This document shows positions 55,040-60,705 of a DNA stretch of 60,705 nt, piece after piece. The DNA is from an uncultured Caryophanales bacterium (lineage in GTDB: Bacteria > Bacillota_I > Bacilli_A > RFN20 > CAG-288): positions 1-60,705 of the forward strand of contig CALBLI010000031.1 in NCBI GenBank assembly GCA_937896065.1, given 5' to 3'. Positions within the stretch are counted from its first letter, which is position 1. Each line of letters opens with the position of its first letter. The position numbers and the translations under genes are program-made. Below the pieces are notes generated by a model. It searched no databases and was not told where the DNA came from. It saw only the letters and a program-made list of their open reading frames with translations.

Positions 55040-55583
55040 TGCTTATTTACTAAATTACACTACATGTGAAGAAAAAATTGAAAGTTTAGGTGACTATTAT
55101 AATAAAGTTATTGTTATTTTTAATGGTGCTATATTTTCACCTTTTGCATCTTCATTCTTTTCAAATATGCAGGATTTATATTCGTGTTATCAAGATGAAT
55201 TAGAAATCATTAATTTCCCAACATCAGCTTTTTTTAATCAAAACGCTTATTCGACATCTGAAACAATTACCTATTTAAAAGAAGAATATAAAGTGACTTA
55301 TAAAACTGCTAAAAAAATAGATGATGATATGCGAAACGAAGTGTTTTTTAACAATTTATGTTCATCAAAAAAATTCTCGGGCTTTGATATTACAAGTCCA
55401 CTATATCAGTCGATGGTATCCATTGTATCGAATATAGATCCACTATTTGATAAAAATAACAAAGTCAAATGGTCATTTACTACATTCATAATCTCTAAAA
55501 ATGGTGAGATTGTTAAAAGATTTGAATGTACTGCTGATTTTACAAAGATTGAGCAAGCAATAAGAAGGGAGTTAAATAAATGA
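55029..55583 (+). CDS. Glutathione-peroxidase-like protein with catalytic Cys replaced by Ser
   Basis: This 184-residue protein follows the glutathione/thioredoxin peroxidase fold. VIVIFNGAIFSPFAS aligns with the family LLIVNVASKCGFT, LEIINFPTSAFFNQN with FEILGFPCNQFGGQE, and KWSFTTFIISKNGEIVKRF with KWNFTKFLVDRDGNVVKRF. The peroxidatic Cys/Sec is Ser37, and Asn of the WNF motif is Ser, while Trp and a Gln are kept. Peroxidase activity is therefore unlikely in the usual sense. I chose the ATG at 55029 after AGGTG. It overlaps the SNF2 stop by 11 bases and the HD gene by ATGA, so all are translated together. Confidence 0.65.
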   Translation: MKNNAYLLNYTTCEEKIESLGDYYNKVIVIFNGAIFSPFASSFFSNMQDLYSCYQDELEIINFPTSAFFNQNAYSTSETITYLKEEYKVTYKTAKKIDDDMRNEVFFNNLCSSKKFSGFDITSPLYQSMVSIVSNIDPLFDKNNKVKWSFTTFIISKNGEIVKRFECTADFTKIEQAIRRELNK

Positions 55584-56218
55584 CAGAGGAAGAAATTGTT
55601 TTAAAATGCAAAGAATACATCAAACAATTGTTTGAAAATGATTCAACTGGCCATGACTATAATCATTCCATAAGAGTTTTAAACAATGCTATTAATATCT
55701 ATCAAAATGAACAAGTAGAAGCAAATTTATTCATTATTCAATTAGCTTCTCTTCTTCATGATGTTGATGACTATAAATTATTTGATACAGTAGATTATGA
55801 AAATGCTAGAAAATTTTTAAATGAAAATAATATTGATAATAATCTTTCAAATAAAATAATCCAAATAATTAGTGAAGTGCCTTTCAAAGCAAAAGATACG
55901 ATTACTCCTAAAACTATTGAAGCTAAAATTGTACAAGATGCCGATAGATTAGATGCAATAGGAGCAATTGGTATAGCTAGAGCTTTTGCATACGGTGGAA
56001 AACATAACCGTCAATTATATAGTAAACATGCAGATAAAAATAATAATATATCTTTTGAAGAATATAAAAAATCTTCATCTGATACCATCTCCCATTTTTA
56101 TATCAAACTTCTTCATTTAAAAAATTTGATGAACACTAATTATGCTAAAAAAGAAGCTATAAGAAGAACAGATTATATGATTTCTTTTTTAAATGAATTT
56201 TATAAAGAGGTCGATTAA
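55580..56218 (+). CDS. HD-domain phosphohydrolase (YedJ/YpgQ-like)
   Basis: This 212-residue metal-dependent phosphohydrolase has the HD metal ligands: His29 (GHDYNHSIRV), His60-Asp61 (LASLLHDVDDYK) and the distal Asp in KIVQDADRLDAIGAIGIAR. This pattern and length match the YedJ/YpgQ group; some members hydrolyse (d)NTPs to NMP and pyrophosphate. The substrate here is unproven. It overlaps the upstream gene by ATGA and is the last of the SNF2 operon; a terminator follows. Confidence 0.88.
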   Translation: MTEEEIVLKCKEYIKQLFENDSTGHDYNHSIRVLNNAINIYQNEQVEANLFIIQLASLLHDVDDYKLFDTVDYENARKFLNENNIDNNLSNKIIQIISEVPFKAKDTITPKTIEAKIVQDADRLDAIGAIGIARAFAYGGKHNRQLYSKHADKNNNISFEEYKKSSSDTISHFYIKLLHLKNLMNTNYAKKEAIRRTDYMISFLNEFYKEVD

Positions 56219-56241
56219 TTTAATATTTAATCATTAAAATT

Positions 56242-56271
56242 AATATCAAAGTTTCAGCTTTGATATTTTTT
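56242..56271 (+). terminator. Terminator of the SNF2 operon
   Basis: AATATCAAAG pairs with CTTTGATATT (10 bases) around a 6-base loop, followed by a T run, 24 bases after the HD gene stop. Confidence 0.85.
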
Positions 56272-56340
56272 CCTAACAGCTAAATATCTATATACTTAAT
56301 AAATACAATATATTTTATTTTTATGTTATACTTAAATGTT

Positions 56341-56814
56341 ATGAATAAAGAAAAGATATTAATATCTGCTTGTTTACTTGGTGAAAATTGTAAGTATGAT
56401 GGAACAAATAATGAAGTTAAGAAATTAAAAGAGTTAACTAAATATTATGATCTGATTCCTATCTGTCCTGAAGTTAATGGTGGTTTAAAAACACCTAGAT
56501 ATAAATCAGAAATTTCAAATACAAGAGTCATCACTGAAAACGGTAAAGATGTGACTGATTTTTTCAACGATGGTGCTTATTGGGCTTATTGTATTGCTAT
56601 CAAATTTAAAATCAAAATAGCCATTTTAAAAGATAAATCACCTAGTTGTGGTGTATATAATGTCTATGATGGAACCTTTAAAAATAAACTTGTTGATGGA
56701 AGTGGAATAACCACTAAACTATTAAAGAAAGCTAATGTTAAAGTTTTAGATGAAAATGAAGCCTTAAAATTTCTTCAAGAATTAGAAACCTTAAATCATG
56801 ATAAAAACATTTAA
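56341..56814 (+). CDS. DUF523/TudS-like thiouracil desulfurase family protein
   Basis: This 157-residue protein keeps the three cysteines that bind the iron-sulfur cluster in TudS: Cys11 (ISACLLGENCKYDG), Cys42 (PICPEVNGGLKTPR) and Cys103 (KDKSPSCG). TudS removes sulfur from 2-thiouracil; whether this member does so is inferred. I place the start at the ATG at 56341, not 56323, because the extended -10 TGTTATACT (56324-56332) overlaps the longer form and ends 8 bases before this ATG; there is no ribosome site. It overlaps the next gene, a tRNA-dihydrouridine synthase, by 17 bases, a context that suits salvage of modified tRNA bases. Confidence 0.85.
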   Translation: MNKEKILISACLLGENCKYDGTNNEVKKLKELTKYYDLIPICPEVNGGLKTPRYKSEISNTRVITENGKDVTDFFNDGAYWAYCIAIKFKIKIAILKDKSPSCGVYNVYDGTFKNKLVDGSGITTKLLKKANVKVLDENEALKFLQELETLNHDKNI

Positions 56815-57790
56815 AATAGCTGATATAACTTTAAAAAATAGATATGTTTTAGCTCCACTTGCTGGTTATACTGACTTCTCACAAAGATATTTAGCATCTT
56901 TGTATGGTTCATCACTAAATTATACAGAGATGATATCCGCTGAAGCTTTGTTTTATAATTCTAAAGCAACATTGAAAGATATAAATGATACTTATCTTGA
57001 TAAAGAATTTAATAATGATAGTAAATTAGCACTCCAATTATTTGGTGGTGATGAAGAACATATTTTAAAAGCTATCAAAATTTGTGAAGATAATGCCAGC
57101 TATGATTTTTTAGATTTTAATGTGGGATGCCCTGTAAATAAAGTCATCAAACAAAAAGCTGGATCTTATTGGCTTAAAAGACTAGATGAATTATATCCTC
57201 TTTTAAAAAATATGGTCAAAGTCTCATCAAAGCCTGTAATTGTTAAAATAAGAATCGGTTTTTCTGAAATTCTAGATATTGATTCTCTTATCAAGAATCT
57301 AAATGACACTGGTATCTCTGCTATTTGTATACACGGGAGAACAAGAAATGAATTTTTCTCGGGAAATGTTCACTTTGATGTTATCAAAAGAGCAAAAGAA
57401 GTATCAAACATTCCCATCATTTGTAATGGTTCAATTGATGCTAATAATTTCCTGGACATTCTAAATTATACTAACGCCGATGCTGTTATGATTGGTCAAA
57501 ATGCTATTGGTCATCCTGATATTTTTAAAGATATGATTTTTATTGAAGAAGGGAAAAAAATTGAAAGTAAAAACATCACTAATCAGTTAGATATGTTAAT
57601 TAAGCATGTCAGACTCATGTACAAATATAAAGATAGTAGACTTGCCACCAATCAATTAAGAAGCATATCTTTAAAATATTTGAAAGGCTATCCTGATGCA
57701 AATATTTTAAAAACAAAGCTTATCAGATGCCAAAATGAGAATGAATATTTAACAAGTATAAATGAATTTAAATCAAGTTTAAATTCATAA
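56798..57790 (+). CDS. dus: tRNA-dihydrouridine synthase (Dus family)
   Basis: This FMN enzyme reduces uridines of the tRNA D-loop to dihydrouridine. The 330-residue TIM-barrel protein has LAPLAGYTDFSQRYL, LQLFGGDEEHI, the active-site loop DFNVGCPVNKVIKQKAGSY with catalytic Cys111, HGRTRNEFFSG and the FMN-phosphate loop ICNGSIDANN...ADAVMIGQNAIG. The usual P-x-x-K-V-x-K loop reads PVNKVIKQ. Its start lies within the TudS-like gene (17-base overlap), so expression is coupled. The subgroup (DusB-like) is a guess. Confidence 0.93.
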   Translation: MIKTFKIADITLKNRYVLAPLAGYTDFSQRYLASLYGSSLNYTEMISAEALFYNSKATLKDINDTYLDKEFNNDSKLALQLFGGDEEHILKAIKICEDNASYDFLDFNVGCPVNKVIKQKAGSYWLKRLDELYPLLKNMVKVSSKPVIVKIRIGFSEILDIDSLIKNLNDTGISAICIHGRTRNEFFSGNVHFDVIKRAKEVSNIPIICNGSIDANNFLDILNYTNADAVMIGQNAIGHPDIFKDMIFIEEGKKIESKNITNQLDMLIKHVRLMYKYKDSRLATNQLRSISLKYLKGYPDANILKTKLIRCQNENEYLTSINEFKSSLNS

Positions 57791-57805
57791 TTTGCTATTA
57801 ATTAA

Positions 57806-57834
57806 TTGAATGTTCTTATTAACTAAATTAAAAT
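57806..57834 (+). promoter_or_regulatory. Promoter of the DeoR-PfkB pair, probably leaderless
   Basis: TTGAAT (57806-57811), a 17-base spacer and TAAAAT (57829-57834), ending 8 bases before the ATG at 57843. Transcription would begin at or within 1-2 bases of the start codon. Confidence 0.65.
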
Positions 57835-57842
57835 AGTTGTGT

Positions 57843-58607
57843 ATGAATTTAGTAAGAGATGAAGAAATTTTGAAACTAATCGATGCTTCTCCTTCACAAT
57901 TTGTTTCAGTTGAAAGTTTAGCAGCTCATTTTAATATAAGTGAATCTACTATAAGACGTGAACTTAAGAAATTAGCTGATTTGCACAAACTGACTCGTGT
58001 CCATGGTGGAGCAACAACTATAAATTTTTCTGGAACATATACTTTTGAAAGGCTTGACCGCGAATATCTAGAAAGAGAAAAATCGGAAGTTGAAATCAAG
58101 CAAATGGTTGCTAAAGCTGCTTGCTCTCATTTAAAAAATTCATCACTCATCTATTTAGATGCTTCAACAACTGTTGCAAGCATGGTACCTTATATTCCTA
58201 AAAATAAAAATTTAAAATTTGTAACCAATTCTCCAACAGTTGCAAGCCGATTGATGGAAAATGGTCTGCCTTGTTATGTTACTTGTGGTGAGCTGAAGCT
58301 TTTAACTAATGCTCTTATTGGTTCATTTGCTTTAGAATTTCTAGATAAATTTAATTTCTCAACTGGTTTCTTTGGGACAAATGGTATTCACTATCAAGCT
58401 AAATATACGACCCCTGATCCTGAAGAGTGTGCTATCAAAGTTAAAGCAATGAGCAGATGCTATGAAGTTTTTATTCTAGCTGATCACACTAAAATTGGAA
58501 ATATTGCTTCTTCAACTTTCTCTGATTTTTCAAGGCCAACATTAATTATTGACAAAGTCGATGAAAAATATAAAAATTTGATTAAAAATATTGAAATAGC
58601 TATGTAA
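57843..58607 (+). CDS. DeoR-family transcriptional regulator (FruR-like)
   Basis: This 254-residue repressor has an N-terminal winged helix (about 5-55; VSVESLAAHFNISESTIRRE, then the DeoR hallmark RVHGGA) and a sugar-phosphate sensor domain (DASTTVASMVPYI, TNGIH, LADHTKIG). The gene directly downstream encodes a 1-phosphofructokinase-like kinase, so the effector is probably a fructose phosphate. The start at 57843 is preferred over the in-frame TTG at 57837 because of the promoter position; there is no ribosome site. It is separated from the kinase by 14 bases. Confidence 0.92.
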   Translation: MNLVRDEEILKLIDASPSQFVSVESLAAHFNISESTIRRELKKLADLHKLTRVHGGATTINFSGTYTFERLDREYLEREKSEVEIKQMVAKAACSHLKNSSLIYLDASTTVASMVPYIPKNKNLKFVTNSPTVASRLMENGLPCYVTCGELKLLTNALIGSFALEFLDKFNFSTGFFGTNGIHYQAKYTTPDPEECAIKVKAMSRCYEVFILADHTKIGNIASSTFSDFSRPTLIIDKVDEKYKNLIKNIEIAM

Positions 58608-58621
58608 AGGAGGATACAAAC

Positions 58622-59551
58622 ATGGTTTATACATTATCAATAGCCCCATCAATTGATTACACCTTAGATTTAGGTGATAAAGAATTAAAAGTTGGAGGTG
58701 TAAATAGACCTCTTTCTAAAGGACTTTCTTTAGGTGGTAAAGGAATCACTGTTTCTAGAATGCTAAAAAATTTAAAAGTTGATAGTATTCCTATTGTTGC
58801 CATTGGTGGGAAAAACGGTCAAACTATCAAAGAAATGATTGATAAAGAATTTAAGGAAGCTATTTATCTTGATACTGAAACCGAATCACGAATTGATGTC
58901 ATGATTACAGGTCCATCTCAAGATACTAGATTTGATCCAGCTGCTCCTAAAATAAAACAAGCAGGTTTAGATAAATTATTTGATGTCTTAAGCACAAAAT
59001 TAAGTGATAAAGATATCTTGGTTTTAGCTGGTTCACTTGGTCAAGAAGATAAACACTTATATGCTGAAATAATTAAAAAATGTACTGAAAATAAAGATGT
59101 TACTGTCTTTTTAGATTCAGTAGATGAAGCTTTAGTAAATGCTTTACCTACCCACCCTTTCATGATTAAACCTAATCAAGAAGAGCTGAGTGATATCATC
59201 AAGAAAAATTTGAAAACTAAAGATGAAATAATCGCTGGTGCAAAGAGTTTAAAAGAAATAGGACCTAAATCTATCTTAGTAACACTAGGAAAAGATGGCG
59301 CTTATTATTTTGCAGAAGACGGCTCAATTTATTCTTGCAATTGTGCAACTGGAAAACAAATTTCAGCAGTCGGTGCAGGTGATTCATCCATTGCTGGGTT
59401 TATCAAAGGTTTAGTTGAAAATAAAAGTATTGAAGAAACTTTAATTTATTCAATGGCTGCAGGTGGTTCAACTGCTTTTTCTGAATATTTAGGCTCATTT
59501 GAATTATTTTCAGAGCTTCAAAGCCAAATCAAAGTCAAAAAAATATTTTAA
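58622..59551 (+). CDS. fruK: PfkB-family kinase, 1-phosphofructokinase-like
   Basis: This enzyme probably phosphorylates fructose 1-phosphate to fructose 1,6-bisphosphate. The 309-residue ribokinase-fold protein starts YTLSIAPSIDYTLDL and has the PfkB signatures LGGKGITVSRMLKNL (about 37-51) and SAVGAGDSSIAGF (catalytic Asp near 254). VNRP and the GGKG spacing favour the 1-phosphofructokinase/tagatose-6-phosphate kinase group. AAAGGAGG precedes the ATG, 14 bases after the DeoR gene. The PTS fructose transporter usually found next is absent, so tagatose 6-phosphate remains an alternative substrate. Confidence 0.88.
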   Translation: MVYTLSIAPSIDYTLDLGDKELKVGGVNRPLSKGLSLGGKGITVSRMLKNLKVDSIPIVAIGGKNGQTIKEMIDKEFKEAIYLDTETESRIDVMITGPSQDTRFDPAAPKIKQAGLDKLFDVLSTKLSDKDILVLAGSLGQEDKHLYAEIIKKCTENKDVTVFLDSVDEALVNALPTHPFMIKPNQEELSDIIKKNLKTKDEIIAGAKSLKEIGPKSILVTLGKDGAYYFAEDGSIYSCNCATGKQISAVGAGDSSIAGFIKGLVENKSIEETLIYSMAAGGSTAFSEYLGSFELFSELQSQIKVKKIF

Positions 59552-59553
59552 TC

Positions 59554-59578
59554 GTATAAAAAATTTTTTTTATAATAC
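59554..59578. terminator. AT-only hairpin between convergent genes
   Basis: GTATAAAAAA and TTTTTTATAATAC form an imperfect palindrome with long A and T runs on both sides, between the stops at 59551 (+) and 59570 (-). It may act as a weak bidirectional terminator. Confidence 0.35.
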
Positions 59579-60262
59579 ATCACTTTTTTGAATTTCAATC
59601 AATCTAGGAATATCAAATAATTTTATCTTTTCATGTTTCTTATTTTTTGAAAATACGTCTTCATAATCGTATTGAATTATCTTCCCATACATCCCTTCAA
59701 TTATCTTCCCATAGCAAATAATATATTCAGGCTCAAATTTGTTTATAAAATATTTGAAGCCTTCTAAAAATACTTTCTTGTCGTTTGCACAGACAGTTGA
59801 AATTGCTAGTGGATTATATTTGACAAGTCCCTGACTACAAATATCATATGTATTCTTTTCTCCCCAAGAGACGGTTGGTATTACATCAATTGAATATTGC
59901 TGATAAAAACATCCAAGCCATCTATTTTTGAATGTATTTTCAATTATCTGTGCTTCTTTCATAGAAGAAGTAATTGAAAAATCAGGTGTTAATATAGCTC
60001 GTGCAGATTTAAATTCAGCAACTTTTTTAAATGGTTTGCTCCATAAAGGATTCAATTTGTAATCAAATGAAAAGCATTCAACTATATCATTTGATATATC
60101 CCTGTTCTTAATATTTGTAAAATTAATAATATTTGATAATGATGCATTATCAATATTCAATTTGCTTTTCCATAAAATAGGGATGCCATATTTTGCACTT
60201 TCAAATCTTGCAAAAAGAGGTCTATTAGTTAAAAAGTTTTCTAAATTCTTATTAAATTTCAT
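59570..60262 (-). CDS. DUF4417 protein
   Basis: This 230-residue protein matches the DUF4417 pattern: GIPILWKS, SFDYKLNPLWSKPFKKVAEF, ILTPDFSI, NRWLGCFYQQYSIDVIPTVS and a C-terminal ICYGKIIEGMYGK. The family is common in phages and mobile elements of Firmicutes and has no established function. The ATG is preceded by AAGGAGC. It is 51 bases downstream of the unknown gene at the window edge on the same strand, so both may belong to one mobile or recently acquired segment. Confidence 0.8.
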   Translation of the reverse strand: MKFNKNLENFLTNRPLFARFESAKYGIPILWKSKLNIDNASLSNIINFTNIKNRDISNDIVECFSFDYKLNPLWSKPFKKVAEFKSARAILTPDFSITSSMKEAQIIENTFKNRWLGCFYQQYSIDVIPTVSWGEKNTYDICSQGLVKYNPLAISTVCANDKKVFLEGFKYFINKFEPEYIICYGKIIEGMYGKIIQYDYEDVFSKNKKHEKIKLFDIPRLIEIQKSDVL

Positions 60263-60313
60263 ATTTGCTCCTTTTTTTATATTTTAAATTTTTTTAATTT
60301 TAATTAATGCACT

Positions 60314-60700
60314 TTATGAAAAAGCTAATACTTCGCTATCTGGATCATCCCATATTTCCTTTAATGTTTTACCATCTTCCATTTTTGCATTATCAACCGC
60401 TTCTTTAAAATTATCATAGCAAATTGCATTTTTTCTACCAACAAGGTAACCTTCATAACCATTTTCAACACCAAAAGTTATAAATATATAAGAGTATTCA
60501 ATGAGCAATTTTCCATTAAATCTCTTATGCTCTTCATCTCTTTCACCAACAAATTCAAATTGATATTCTCTACCTTTATATCTAAAATAGAATGTTCTAT
60601 CAATGAAATAAGGATCATTGTAAGTAATGACATATTCTTTATAAAATTCATCCCATGTCATTCTATCTGTTCCAACTAATGCAAAATCTTCACTTAACAT
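60314..60700 (-). CDS. Unknown small protein at the window edge (possibly partial)
   Basis: This protein of at least 128 residues is soluble, acidic and rich in aromatic residues (MTWDEFYKEYVITYND, FYFRYKGREYQFEFVGERDE). No family is recognised. The first ATG at 60700 lies 5 bases from the edge, so the true start and ribosome site may lie outside. The C-terminus ends LKEIWDDPDSEVLAFS. It is followed on the same strand by the DUF4417 gene. Confidence 0.5.
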   Translation of the reverse strand: MLSEDFALVGTDRMTWDEFYKEYVITYNDPYFIDRTFYFRYKGREYQFEFVGERDEEHKRFNGKLLIEYSYIFITFGVENGYEGYLVGRKNAICYDNFKEAVDNAKMEDGKTLKEIWDDPDSEVLAFS

Positions 60701-60705
60701 AATTT

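Noticed and set aside
1..60705. Alternative genetic code with TGA as Trp
   Set aside because: TGA ends several genes in ATGA overlaps and TGG is used throughout conserved Trp positions.
1..60705. CRISPR arrays, insertion sequences or integrase genes
   Set aside because: No direct-repeat arrays, transposase or recombinase motifs were seen; DUF4417 alone is not enough to call a mobile element.

Overview
The window is AT-rich, tightly packed bacterial DNA from a low-GC Gram-positive lineage, most likely an uncultured host-associated member of the Bacilli close to the Mollicutes-like gut clades. The evidence is the yaaA-recF-gyrB-gyrA block, Gram-positive style lipoprotein signals, strong AGGAGG-type ribosome sites, sigma-A type promoters, a CIRCE-like operator before groES-groEL and an HPr-like protein. 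TGA is used as a stop (for example in three ATGA overlaps at 14962, 15468 and 55580) and Trp is encoded by TGG. The code is therefore the standard bacterial one, which argues against Mycoplasma or Spiroplasma. The species cannot be named from the sequence.

Layout. 212-12451 (-) is a 4079-residue lipoprotein with its own consensus promoter. 12761-15833 holds two membrane proteins, an RsuA-type pseudouridine synthase and two small unknown proteins. 15886-18803 holds an HPr-like protein lacking the phosphorylatable His (-), then a DUF1538 membrane protein and a fused double PII-like protein (+). 18874-27269 (-) is the yaaA-recF-gyrB-gyrA block with a glycosyltransferase-like gene and serS. 27486-28664 (-) holds thiN and a Sel1-like repeat protein. 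28726-42538 (-) is a probable two-gene operon of giant lipoproteins (2604 and 1988 residues). 42907-45705 (+) holds ispE and a smaller lipoprotein. 45799-48210 (+) is phosphoketolase. A tRNA-Lys(CTT) lies at 48488-48563 (-). 48805-50735 (+) is groES-groEL. 50860-56218 (+) is an apparent operon of an unknown helical protein, an SNF2 helicase, a glutathione-peroxidase-like protein without its catalytic Cys, and an HD phosphohydrolase. 56341-59551 (+) holds a TudS/DUF523 protein, a tRNA-dihydrouridine synthase, a DeoR regulator and a 1-phosphofructokinase-like kinase. 59570-60700 (-) holds a DUF4417 protein and an unknown protein.

How it fits together. The three giant lipoproteins take up about 26 kb (43 percent) of the window. 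All are built from MBG-like Ig-type domains and InlB/Listeria-Bacteroides type repeats, and look like lipid-anchored surface adhesins. Carbon metabolism is represented by phosphoketolase and a FruR/FruK-like pair without a PTS transporter. Isoprenoids are probably made by the MEP route (ispE).

Most unusual points: a roughly 2,000-residue C-terminal region in the largest lipoprotein with many YxGT-type units; a double PII protein whose second half keeps a perfect internal ribosome site and start; an HPr with His15 replaced by Thr; a glutathione-peroxidase fold with Cys replaced by Ser; a gyrase carrying non-acidic residues at three quinolone-interaction positions; and several genes whose promoter -10 box lies only 6-8 bases before the ATG, suggesting leaderless mRNAs.
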